NCBI RefSeq assembly: GCF_000350085.1
Contig: NZ_CAUM01000076.1
Span: 1 to 39,392, forward strand
Reading direction: 5' to 3'
Length of the DNA stretch: 39,392 nucleotides
Source of the DNA: Mesorhizobium metallidurans STM 2683
GTDB lineage: Bacteria; Pseudomonadota; Alphaproteobacteria; Rhizobiales; Rhizobiaceae
Positions 31,085 to 39,312 of this stretch are shown here, piece after piece (the first letter of the stretch is position 1; the number at the start of each line of letters is the position of its first letter). Position numbers and translations under genes: made by a program. The notes below the pieces were generated by a model. It was given only the letters and a program-made list of their open reading frames with translations, was not told the DNA's origin and made no database searches.

Positions 31085-31858
31085 ATGTTCGAGCTTCTCG
31101 GGACGACGCTTCCCTCTCGGCTGTTTCTCGGCACGGCTCAATATCCATCGCCCGCCATCCTTGCCGATGCGGTCCAGGCATCGGGCACCTCGGTGGTGAC
31201 CGTGTCCCTGCGGCGTGAGATGGCCGGCGGCAGGGACGGCGAAAAGTTCTGGTCATTGATCCGCTCGCTTGGCACAAGAATCCTGCCCAACACGGCCGGC
31301 TGCCACTCCGTCAAGGAAGCGGTCACGACCGCGAAAATGGCGCGCGAGGTGTTCGGGACGAGCTGGATCAAGCTCGAAGTGATCGGCAACCATGACACTC
31401 TGCAGCCTGATGTGTTCGGCCTGGTCGAAGCTGCGCGCATCCTGTGCGACGACGGTTTTGCAGTATTTCCCTATACCACCGACGACCTTGTCGCCGCCGA
31501 GCGGCTGCTGGAGGCGGGCTGCATGGTCCTGATGCCGTGGTGCGCGCCGATTGGTTCGGCGCTCGGGCCGGTCAACATCCCGGCGCTGCGCTCGATGCGC
31601 GCACATTTCCCTGGCGTCCCGCTGATCGTGGATGCGGGGCTCGGCCGACCGTCGCACGCGGCAACCGTCATGGAGCTCGGCTTTGACGCCGTGCTCCTGA
31701 ATACGGCGGTCGCCAGGGCAGCCGATCCAGTCGGAATGGCGCGCGCATTCGGCAAGGCAGTCGATGCCGGCCGTGAAGCCTTCCTGTCCGGGATGCTCGA
31801 ACCGCGCGACGTCGCGGTGCCATCGACGCCGACCATCGGCAGAGCAGTTTTTTCATGA
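31085..31858 (+). CDS. thiG: Thiazole synthase ThiG
   Basis: Builds the thiazole phosphate ring from iminoglycine, DXP and ThiS thiocarboxylate. The 257-residue protein shows [68 protein letters not shown] and [11 protein letters not shown]. The ATG at 31085 is 9 nt after GGGAGG, which lies in the thiS end. An in-frame upstream frame exists but lies inside thiS. Confidence 0.94.
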   Translation: MFELLGTTLPSRLFLGTAQYPSPAILADAVQASGTSVVTVSLRREMAGGRDGEKFWSLIRSLGTRILPNTAGCHSVKEAVTTAKMAREVFGTSWIKLEVIGNHDTLQPDVFGLVEAARILCDDGFAVFPYTTDDLVAAERLLEAGCMVLMPWCAPIGSALGPVNIPALRSMRAHFPGVPLIVDAGLGRPSHAATVMELGFDAVLLNTAVARAADPVGMARAFGKAVDAGREAFLSGMLEPRDVAVPSTPTIGRAVFS

Positions 31859-32460
31859 AGCTCGATCCCTTCTACCTGATCGTCGACAGCGCTGCCTGGA
31901 TCGAACGATTGGCGCCGCTCGGCGTGAAGCTGGTTCAGCTTCGCATCAAAAGCATGAATGAGACCGGGTTGCGCGCGGAGATCCGCAAGTCGAAGGGCTT
32001 GTGTGCCCAACACAAATGCCAGCTCATCGTCAACGATCATTGGCGCCTGGCAATCGAGGAAGGCTGCGACTTCGTGCATCTCGGCCAGGAGGATCTGCAA
32101 ACCGCCGACCTCTCTAGGATACGATCAGCCGGTGTCAGGCTCGGGTTGAGCACGCATGATCATCTCGAGCTGGAAACGGCCATGTTTGCCGACCCCGACT
32201 ATGTTGCGCTCGGTCCGATCTATCCCACCATCCTGAAGAAGATGAAATGGGCGCCGCAAGGGCTGGAGCGGATCAGCGAGTGGAACCGGCGAGTGGCGCC
32301 GATCTCATTGGTCGCTATTGGCGGCCTCAACCCTGACCGCCTCAACGGCGTCTTTGAGGCCGGCGCCAACAGCGCGGCAGTGGTCACGGACATCACGTTG
32401 AGCTCCGATCCCGAAACGCGCACGCGAGAGTGGATCGAAAAGACGGATCGAAGGCGATGA
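31855..32460 (+). CDS. thiE: Thiamine-phosphate synthase ThiE
   Basis: Couples HMP-PP and thiazole phosphate. The 201-residue TIM-barrel product has [64 protein letters not shown] and [12 protein letters not shown] with AAVVTDI, in the order typical for ThiE. It starts in the thiG stop (ATGA) and ends in the thiD start. Confidence 0.92.
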   Translation: MKLDPFYLIVDSAAWIERLAPLGVKLVQLRIKSMNETGLRAEIRKSKGLCAQHKCQLIVNDHWRLAIEEGCDFVHLGQEDLQTADLSRIRSAGVRLGLSTHDHLELETAMFADPDYVALGPIYPTILKKMKWAPQGLERISEWNRRVAPISLVAIGGLNPDRLNGVFEAGANSAAVVTDITLSSDPETRTREWIEKTDRRR

Positions 32461-33212
32461 GACGAGAACCGCATGTGCTTGTCATAGGCGGATCGGATTC
32501 CAGCGGGGGTGCTGGAATAGCACGCGACATCGAGACGATCTCTGCCATTGGCGTGCGCACCTGTCTCGCCGTCACAGCGCTGACGGTGCAGACGCACGAC
32601 ATCGTAATGGAAATCCATCATTCGCCACCCAGCTTAGTGGCCGATCAGATATGTGCCGCGCTGCAGGCCAACGAAGTGGCCACGATCAAGATCGGCATGC
32701 TCGGAACGGCCGAGACCATCGTTGCCGTTGCGGCGGTGCTGCGTGAAAATCCGCAAGTGCCGGCAGTTTTCGACCCTGTGCTGGCCTCCACCTCAGGCCG
32801 CGCACTTCTGGAAGCAGGCGCTATCGCTGCCATGAAGCGCGATCTGATGCCGCTTTGCTGCATTGTCACGCCCAACCTCCCTGAACTGGCGCTCCTTACT
32901 GGCTCCGAAATGGCGGTGGATGAGGACGAAGTGCTCCAACAAGGACAAAGACTGCTGGCCGCCTGCCCTCAAGCCCTGCTGATCAAGGGTGGGCATGCGT
33001 CGGGACCCCGATCGACCGATATTCTGTTACGCTCCGGTCATGAACCCACCCGCTTCGAAGCACCGCGCGTTGCCACAACGATGCGCGGAACAGGTTGCAT
33101 GCTGGCCAGCGCGATTGCGGCGCATCTGACGAAGGCGAAGCCGCTCGAAGACAGCGTGAGCGAAGGCAAGCGGCTTGTTTTCGAGAGGCTGCAGAAGAAA
33201 GCAGCCACGTGA
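32457..33212 (+). CDS. thiD: HMP / HMP-phosphate kinase ThiD
   Basis: Phosphorylates hydroxymethylpyrimidine for ThiE. The 251-residue ribokinase-fold protein shows VLVIGGSDSSGGAGIARDI, CLAVTALTVQT, IKIGMLGTAE, VFDPVLASTSG, VTPNLPELALLTG, LLIKGGHA and the anion hole TTMRGTGCMLASAIA. The ATG at 32457 overlaps the thiE stop; nine codons of extra frame upstream are inside thiE. It is the last gene of the thiamine operon. Confidence 0.94.
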   Translation: MRREPHVLVIGGSDSSGGAGIARDIETISAIGVRTCLAVTALTVQTHDIVMEIHHSPPSLVADQICAALQANEVATIKIGMLGTAETIVAVAAVLRENPQVPAVFDPVLASTSGRALLEAGAIAAMKRDLMPLCCIVTPNLPELALLTGSEMAVDEDEVLQQGQRLLAACPQALLIKGGHASGPRSTDILLRSGHEPTRFEAPRVATTMRGTGCMLASAIAAHLTKAKPLEDSVSEGKRLVFERLQKKAAT

Positions 33213-33602
33213 CAGCGGCTCACTCCAATGTGCACCAGGATTCGGTTGACCTAATCAGTATCCCTGGGCGTTACCGAGGTGGGCGTGTGGGGTGATCACC
33301 TTCACCGAGCGCTGTCGATCTCATTTTCAGATCGACAGGTTTGCCCCCGTGCCCCGGCGACCTCGACGATCGTGGCAAGCCGGCGAAGCATATCTGCTGT
33401 ATACCAGAACACTTCAACGCCACTGCTCTCCGGTGATCATGGAGGTTACGTGAACTACTATCATTCGGATCTTTCTGGTGGAGGAAGTCCTCGTCGGCAA
33501 CGGCATGGTCGTCATCCAGCGACGCCTCTCGTCCCACCCACTCTTCCGAGCGGAATGGCACCGACGCCGCAGATTGTTCAGTGCCGCTCCTCCACCTCAA
33601 AC
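33213..33602. other. Region between thiD and the effector gene, with hairpin
   Basis: No gene recognised. A perfect 10-bp inverted repeat, CTGTCGATCT (33312-33321) and AGATCGACAG (33329-33338), with a 7-nt loop may terminate the thiamine operon 100 nt after thiD, or be the end of a lost insertion element. GGTGATCACC, a 10-bp palindrome, lies just before it. Confidence 0.4.
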
Positions 33603-33700
33603 TTATCTTTTGTGTTCAGGGAGCCACGGCGCCTGGGTTGGCTGATGAACACCGTCCGTTCGCGCATGTGAGGTCGAATTAAATCTCGGCGAAGAGGAGG

Positions 33701-33976
33701 CAGGCTCATCATCCAACAGTCGCCGGAGTTCCGCTGGGTCGAATGCCGTCATTGGTGGGGAGGCGGGTTCATCATTCAACAGCTGCCGGAATTCCGCTGG
33801 GTCGAACGCCATCATTGGTGGGGAGGCAGGCTCATCATCCAACAGTCGCCGGAGTTCCGCTGGGTCGAATGCCATCATTGGTGGGGAGGCGGGTTCATCA
33901 TACAACAGCTGCCGGAGTTCCGCTGGGTCGAATGCCATCATTGGTGGGGAAGCGGGTTCGCCATTCAACAGCTGCA
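33701..33976 (-). repeat. 63-bp tandem repeats in the effector C-terminus
   Basis: Copies begin at 33701, 33764, 33827 and 33890, with a partial fifth at 33953, all exactly 63 bp apart. They encode LL(N/Y/D)DEPASPPMMAFDPAELR(Q/R). Adjacent copies alternate between CAGCTGCCGG and CAGTCGCCGG forms (plus-strand view), so the deeper unit may be 126 bp. Confidence 0.9.
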
Positions 33977-35256
33977 GAGACTCCTCCTCGTGCGGCAAGC
34001 GCCCGCTCAGCCGGACTTGCAGCGCCTGCCGATCGGCGACGAGGTTGTCGAGTTGCATCGGCTCGTGGTCCGGCCGCTGCCCATCCACCAATCGTCCAAG
34101 CAGAGCCCGCGTGCCGTCCAGCACAAACACGCCGCAATCATTATCGTTCGGCTGTCGGGGCATGCGGGCTGGCGCCAAGGTTGCGTTCAGAAGTGTTGCG
34201 AGCCGTTTTGCAGGCACGCTGTTGTATCCCTCTGGCTGGAGGGAGTCGTAGTGATAGGCGACCCGCCTTTCTGGGTTGCGGCGATCAACGAGCAGCAGCG
34301 ACCAATGGGTGCCCTTAATAGTAGGAGTGCCATTGTTCAATGGAACGAACAGGAAGTCGGCTGGGGCGTCATTTCTGCTATAAATGGACTGCAATATGAC
34401 TCGCGCGTTTTGCGGCTCGGTGTGACGCAGTAGATGCGATACCGACGGGTCCACCAGCCGTGTCCGGGCGGAGCGCCGGATCTATCGCCTGCAGCTGCTC
34501 CCCCAGCAAATGGTAATCCCTCTGGATATGGGCGTCACTCAGCCACTCGTCGGCCCACAGCACCGACCCGTTGGGGACATTGGACGAGGCTGTCGGATTC
34601 AACGCCCCGATCTGGGCATCGGAGGAGGTGGTGGTTAGCCCGGTCAGATCAACCACTGGAAGACCGCGGTAGGTGACTGCCAGCCTGGCGGTTGATCGCG
34701 AGGCAGGTTCAGAAACCGTTGCCGGTGCCGCTGCCGCAGCTTCACTCATCGGCGAAAGCCGACCGCGATTGATGAGACGAACGCCGATCCCGCTAGTCTC
34801 CGCTTGCAGGCTTGGGATGTATTCGGACTCTCTCCCCCGCACGACGGGCTGCCCTTCCAATGGCAATGCGCCCACTTGGTAGGTGGAGGGCTGCATCGGC
34901 ATGCGACCGCCTGAATTGCCGATCTCGCTCAGCTGCTGCTGAATGGCGACGGCTGGCGGCGTATTCAGGGTCCTCTGCCGCTTCGCTGGCCTCAACAGCG
35001 CTGTGGAATGTTCATTGTTGATGATGAGCCACTCGGCCGGCAGGAGGTTGCCCCTGTCAACCGCGCCAGGCGAGCGCCCAATCTGCTCTTCGCTGATCGC
35101 TAACAACGGCCGGGCGGCAGCCTGAACCCCAGCCTGCCGAGAGCCGGCTGCTCCGAAAGCACCCGCCCCGTTGCTGTTGAGGTTATCCCGTCCAGTGGGC
35201 AACTTCCCTGGAGCGATGAAAAATGACGCGGCTGGTTGATTATCCTGCTGTCCCTG

Positions 35257-35943
35257 AAGCTCCTTTGGCCAACTGCCAGCTTCCTGCGACGCGCTGTGCT
35301 GCGCAATCGCCTCGCCGACCCGCCTCGGCTCCATCAGTGCCGCGTCCTCGGGATCAGGAACGGGAGGAATATGGCGCTCGAGCTCCATCGCTTTAACGCC
35401 GGCGTGCGATTTTCGGAGATAGGCCAGTGCGGAACCGATCCTTGGATCACCACCGGCGTCCTCCTTGTAGCCCTTGACATCTCCATCCAACGCCTTACCG
35501 GAAAGCCGACCAGCAATGCCCTTCTTGTTGTTTTGACGCAGGTAGTCACTGAAGCTCCTAAGAGCAGCTGCATTCCTCGTGCCGGTCTCTGTCGCTGCTT
35601 CGTTTCTGTACTCATCGATGAGAGCCGCGTCCTGAGGATACGGAGTCAATTTAGCGCGGCCTGCGATCGGCACGATTCCGCCCGTCGACTGCGAGGTCCG
35701 GAGATGATCTATTGCCGTAAGGAGTCTCGCGGGATGACCCTTTCCGATGAACTCGCGCGCATCATGGGTCAGCGACTGCTTGTCGAGCCGATCCTTCATG
35801 GGATCTATGTTGTTTGCGAGGAGCCACTGGCCAAAGCGGAGAAGAATATTTACGTTGTTCTTGGCGGTGCCCTCGGTGGCCCCACCTTTGATAAGGGCGT
35901 CGTTAAGCCCCAAAATCAGCGGAGCATCCTCGGGATGAAGAGG
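35257..35943 (-). repeat. Long direct repeat, copy 2 (effector residues 335-563)
   Basis: It is nearly identical to 36046-36732 at an offset of 789 bp (263 codons). Shared blocks include DKQSLTHDAREFIGKG, LRTSQSTGGIVPI, RQNNKKGIAGRLSGKALDGD and ERHIPPVPDPEDAALMEPRR. The first quarter of the copy is more diverged than the rest. Confidence 0.9.
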
Positions 35944-36045
35944 CTGGTTCCTGCCAAGCCGAGCTGGCTGAGCCGGCTGCGGCGCCGAAGACGACGGGCC
36001 GGCTTCGTCCATAAGCTCCAAACGCACATCCTGGTCTGCCGCAGC

Positions 36046-36732
36046 AAGCTCCTTTGGCCAATTGCCAGCTTTCTGCGACGCGCTGTGCTGCGCAATCGCC
36101 TCGCCGACCCGCCTCGGCTCCATCAGTGCCGCGTCCTCGGGATCAGGAACGGGAGGAATATGGCGCTCGAGCTGCATCGCTTTAGCGCCGGCGTGCGATT
36201 TTCGGAGATGAGCCAGTGCGGAACCGATCTTTGGATCACCACCGGCGTCCTCCTTGTAGCCCTTGACATCTCCATCCAACGCCTTACCGGAAAGCCGACC
36301 AGCAATGCCCTTCTTGTTGTTTTGACGCAGGTAGTCACCGAAGCTCCTAAGAGCAGTTGCATTCCTCCTGCCGGTCTCTGTCGCTGCTTCGTTTCTGTAC
36401 TCGTTGATGAGAGCCGCGTCCTCCGGATAAGGAGTGAACTCAGCGCGGCCTCCGATCGGCACAATTCCGCCCGTCGACTGCGAGGTCCGAAGATGACCTA
36501 TTGCCGTAAGCAGCCTCGAGGGATCACCCTTTCCGATGAACTCGCGCGCATCATCGGTCAGCGACTGCTTGTCGAGCCGATCCTTGATGGGATCTTTGTT
36601 GTTTGCGAACAGCCACTGGCCAAAGCTGAGAAGAATACTTACATTGTTCTTGGCAGTGTGCTCGGAGGCGTTGCCCTTGATGAGGGCCTCCTCAAGGCTG
36701 AGGATAAAGTCTTCATCCCTGATATGAAGAGG
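36046..36732 (-). repeat. Long direct repeat, copy 1 (effector residues 72-300)
   Basis: This is the partner of 35257-35943. Each copy contains two weaker-related helical units, about residues 77-153 and 175-250 here, both ending in L(R)(T/K)S. Their helix pattern (TAKNNVSILLSFGQWL, RNATALRSFGDYLRQNN) resembles the core-binding fold of tyrosine recombinases; that resemblance is an inference. Confidence 0.88.
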
Positions 36733-37003
36733 ATGCTTGCTGAGCCTTCTCAAAAATTTAGTTGACTGGGCCGGCTGCGGCGCCGAGCCGGCCGGCATTG
36801 CTCCACCACCCCGACCTGAATTGGCGATCTCGCTCAGTTGCCGCTCAAACGCCGCCGCAGCTGCGGGCGGAGCCGCACGCGAGCTATCTTGCAAGCCGGC
36901 CCTGTTCGATTGTCCGTGCACCCGCTTGGTTGAGGTGAAATCCATCCGTTCTCACTTTTAGCATATAAGCCCGTTTGAAGCTGGGCTTGGATCTGACACA
37001 GGA

Positions 37004-37021
37004 GGCTGTCGAGAACCTGAC
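37004..37021 (-). promoter_or_regulatory. tts box of the C48 effector gene
   Basis: On the minus strand GTCAGGTTCTCGACAGCC matches the TtsI-binding tts-box core GTCAGSTTNTCGAAAGCT at 16 of 18 positions. It ends about 58 bp upstream of the effector ATG and points toward it. It places the gene in the type III secretion regulon (flavonoid, NodD, TtsI). Confidence 0.75.
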
Positions 37022-37037
37022 GACAACCTGCTCGCCA

Positions 37038-37160
37038 AGATCTGTTGCAAAGTTTTCGGGACCAGAGGCATGGCCTTCGGTGTTTCGCCGGAGAGTTCAG
37101 ATGTTCAAGGGCCGCCGTTTCGACCAGTGCCTCGTCCTGCTTTGCGTTCGCTGGTGCAAT
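37038..37160 (+). mobile_element. Truncated IS6-family element, left end
   Basis: TCTGTTGCAAAG at 37041-37052 matches the IS6-family terminal repeat core (CTGTTGCAAA). About 50 bp later an ATG at 37101 opens MFKGRRFDQCLVLLCVRWC, which is the start of IS6-family transposases (FKGRHFD..VILLCVRWY). The similarity stops near 37160, so only the left about 120 bp remain. The relic lies directly beside the tts box. Confidence 0.65.
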
Positions 37161-37567
37161 CCGAGGTGGGGCTGGGACGTCTTTCCCCGCTTCTTCTTCT
37201 CTGAACCCGCGCTGTTCGGCCTCGGTCGAATGCTGCCCATCCTCGCCTCAGCGCTCGGCTTTCTCCTCGACGCTGCTCGCTTTCGCGCGCGTTTCCGTCT
37301 CGCCGCTGCCGTCGCGCGTCTCATACCGGCTGCTGCGCTCCATCGCGCTGATTGTGCATCTGCTCGTCATCAACAATCTCGCCTATCTGTATCCGACTAT
37401 CGATGTAGGCGTGCCGTCTAGCTGCCTGCTGTCCGCGCGGGACCTGCTTATAGAACTCGTGCCGAAGCGCTACGCGCACGTTGCGCGGCGACCAGCGGGA
37501 GGGCGAGCGGGCGACGAAATTCGGGGGCCATTAACTGCGCGCTGGCCTCTCGCCTCATCAGCAACGT
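37161..37567. other. No recognised gene
   Basis: Unassigned sequence between the IS6 relic and the thiC scrap. The long plus-strand frame is hydrophobic/Arg-rich without family resemblance. Confidence 0.3.
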
Positions 37568-37645
37568 TCTGGATGGGCGTGCAATGCGCCGGTGCCGATC
37601 GGTACCGTGCAGCTTACAAGGGGCACGAGTCGAGGACCTCACCAA
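37568..37645 (+). pseudogene. Short thiC-derived fragment
   Basis: The stretch from CTGGATGGGCG through CGCCGGTGCCGATCGG and GTGCAGCTTACA aligns with thiC codons for [17 protein letters not shown] (28841-28895), with roughly 50 of 57 positions matching and two single-base gaps. GAGGACCTCACC, also in thiC a little further on (28920-28931), follows after a deletion. It is an eroded piece of a second thiC copy. Confidence 0.55.
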
Positions 37646-38548
37646 AAACCGGCGTCGGCTTGCTTTTTGAGGTCGTTGCACCGACGGGGTTGGTTCGATC
37701 CGACGCTGACCTGTGTGATTGGGGGGCTTGGGTACGAGCCGGTGCCGGACCGAACCGTCTGAGACAACGACGGTTATCTCTCGGCACATTGGGGCATGGG
37801 CTCGGGTAAAGTGCGGCGAACAACGTGTCAGAATATCACCAATCCGACGCCCGCTCGCAAACGTGATTGGAATAGCGCATGCTGTGGCGGCGTTGCCAAT
37901 CGCCCAGGTGTCGCAGGGATGGCTACAAGTAGAAGCGGTCAACGATTGCACTCGATGGGTCAGGCGGACCTGATTTTAGGCTGAAACCAGGGAGGGGTCG
38001 TCCGCCTGTTTTGCTGGCACGCTAACCGCGCGCCGATTGACCTGGGGATCGATCGAATCGCCGAGCGCGGCCGCTCGCTGGCGTCAGTGCCGGCCAGCAT
38101 CCATCTGCTCTGCGCGCCCGGCGCATCATCCGGAAGGACTGCGGAGAAGGGAGGCTGACAAAGTGCAGATCACCTGACGCGCCACAGCGTGCGAGCTCCG
38201 GGATTCCGGTGATGTCATGGTCAGCTGTAGCCAAGTCAAGCTCAGTTATGAAGCAGGCACATCGATATTGCGCCACAGCATAGTGGTTGCTGAGCATCTG
38301 CGCCTAGCACGGACAGAACCATCTTTAGGAACGTTACCGGGGCAAGAATGCAGTACGTACCGCGTGCTCTAAAAAAGGTATTCTAAACAGAGTGATGGGG
38401 CAGCCCCGCTACGGAAATCTTGTCCTAGTCCGTTTGAGCATCGACTCTTCAGATGGACCGGCTGGGTACCCGGCGCGGCCTGCACCCATCGAGGCCGCCA
38501 ACCGCTGAGCAGAAAACCAGGCCTACGCTTTCCGGGACGGCGGACCTC
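37646..38548. other. Long region without recognised gene
   Basis: About 900 bp in which I see no intact gene. Plus- and minus-strand frames up to about 167 codons have random-looking composition. A GG-N10-GC sequence at 38015-38030 has CC in place of TT and was not accepted as a sigma-54 promoter. The region sits among effector and IS relics and is probably eroded accessory DNA. Confidence 0.35.
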
Positions 38549-38566
38549 GTCAGCCTCTCGAAAGCT
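38549..38566 (+). promoter_or_regulatory. Second tts box
   Basis: GTCAGCCTCTCGAAAGCT matches the tts-box core GTCAGSTTNTCGAAAGCT at 17 of 18 positions, pointing right. A GTG-initiated frame begins 45 bp downstream (38611), the spacing usual for rhizobial nop genes. The gene it served is reduced to a relic. Confidence 0.75.
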
Positions 38567-38610
38567 TGCCTGAGTAGGTCGCTCATCTGATCTGTGAACG
38601 TGAGGCTAGC

Positions 38611-38859
38611 GTGAACCGGCACAAACTTAACATTCATTGTAATAGCCTGGCAGCAGGTACAGCACCCCGTATCGCAAGAGCAAGCGGACGGGCAGGGCAA
38701 GACGGCTTTGAGCAGCACTGGGGAGCGCTGGCTGGACGATTCTGGACGGGCAGCGGCCGGACAATGAGCCGCTGCCACTCGACAACCCCTTGCCGATCGG
38801 CAGCCGCTGCAAAACCTGCTGAGGGCTGATGTCGGCATCAACCCTAAGCCTCAGGTCGC
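38611..38859 (+). pseudogene. Collapsed second C48 effector relic
   Basis: The segment 38725-38823 is close in DNA sequence to the end of the protease domain of the large effector (minus strand, about 34107-34007), sharing GGACGATT, GGGCAGCGGCCGGAC, CTCGACAACC and GCCGATCGGCAG, with two single-base deletions. Read across frames it gives ALAGRF, DGQRPDNEPLPLDNP and LADRQPLQNLLRAD, matching LLGRLVDGQRPDHEPMQLDN and ADRQALQVRL. The frame after the tts box begins MNRHKLNIHCNSLAAGTAP and soon runs into this piece. The repeats and catalytic core are missing, so this looks like a large internal deletion followed by frameshifts. Confidence 0.65.
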
Positions 38860-39250
38860 TAGATTAAGACTGGATGAGATTATCGCCGTTCGACTTCCAG
38901 GGTAGCGGACGCGGGCCTTCGGCTGCACATCGGGAAGACGGTCAACGGCCTGGAAGAGGGCCGTGCGCTGTGTGCTGCGCAGTCGCCCTACTTCGCGGAA
39001 GCCCAGCCGACCCTCATCGCATGTCGCCCTTTAGTCAACCGATGGTGCTAGGCCTCAAACGCTGCAGACCGGCAGCGCCGACCGACAGCCGCGAGACGTC
39101 TCGGTGACGGTTCCCGCCGCGCTCAGATTGCGGCAGCCAGATCAGTGTCCAATCCGCCGCGCTCGAGCTCTGATGACCGAACGCAAGCTCCAAGCTGCGG
39201 TACCAAAGCATCAGCCTCACAGTGCGACCTGGGGGTGAATATGCGGGCCC
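38860..39250. other. No recognised gene
   Basis: Between the effector relic and the nod box I see no gene. Short frames on both strands lack family similarity. It may be the remaining 3' part of the relic plus promoter-proximal DNA. Confidence 0.35.
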
Positions 39251-39298
39251 ATCCAGGATGTGGATGCTTATGATCCGAACAATCGATTTGTTCAAGTC
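39251..39298 (+). promoter_or_regulatory. nod box (NodD-binding promoter element)
   Basis: It starts ATCCAGGATGTGGATG and continues with ATCCGAACAATCGATTTG, fitting the 48-bp rhizobial nod-box consensus (ATCCA....R..RATG....Y.ATC.AAACAATCRATTTT...) at nearly all conserved positions of the first 39 bases. The last 9 bases are less well kept. It points right, so the NodD-controlled gene lies outside the window. Confidence 0.85.
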
Positions 39299-39312
39299 GC
39301 TTGTCGAAAGCT
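39296..39312 (+). promoter_or_regulatory. tts-box-like sequence overlapping the nod-box end
   Basis: GTCGCTTGTCGAAAGCT equals the tts core GTCAGCTTGTCGAAAGCT with one A missing; the last 14 bases match perfectly. It begins inside the final bases of the nod box and points the same way. Confidence 0.55.

Larger units (their letters stand above)
33603..36945 (-). pseudogene. Large C48 (Ulp1/NopD-like) type III effector gene, split by a frameshift
   Basis: One gene in two frames: 36945 to about 34457 (start MDFTSTKRVHGQ) and about 34457 to 33603. In order: a Ser/Ala-rich N-terminus as in type III-secreted proteins; two 263-residue-spaced long repeats (residues 72-300 and 335-563), each with two related about 75-residue units; an NLS-like PAKRQR (653-658); a SUMO-interacting-motif-like PVVDLTGL (763-770); and a Ulp1/C48 protease domain starting near 795 (GSVLWADEWLSDAHIQRDYHLL). 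The second frame carries the catalytic residues His in KGTHWSLLLVD, Asp in AYHYDSLQ, and Gln and Cys in QPNDNDCGVFVLDG. Four 21-residue repeats follow (LLDDEPASPPMMAFDPAELR). One extra base (+1 shift) near 34457 separates the halves. The family is the NopD/Bel2-5/XopD type that acts on plant SUMO conjugates. A tts box precedes it. Without re-framing, no active protease is made. Confidence 0.82.

Noticed and set aside
33279..33671. A 130-codon plus-strand frame before the effector end
   Set aside because: Overlaps the effector 3' end in antisense and has no family similarity.
35236..36765. A 509-codon plus-strand frame antisense to the effector repeats
   Set aside because: Its apparent internal duplication only mirrors the 789-bp direct repeat of the minus-strand effector gene, which has a tts box and a recognisable protease domain.
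37045..37809. A 254-codon plus-strand frame downstream of the effector tts box
   Set aside because: Composition is random-like; only the short IS6-type start at 37101, in another frame, is recognisable.
38015..38030. TGGCACGCTAACCGCG as a sigma-54 promoter
   Set aside because: The GG-N10-GC spacing is right but the -12 TT is CC, no NifA-type site precedes it, and no gene follows.
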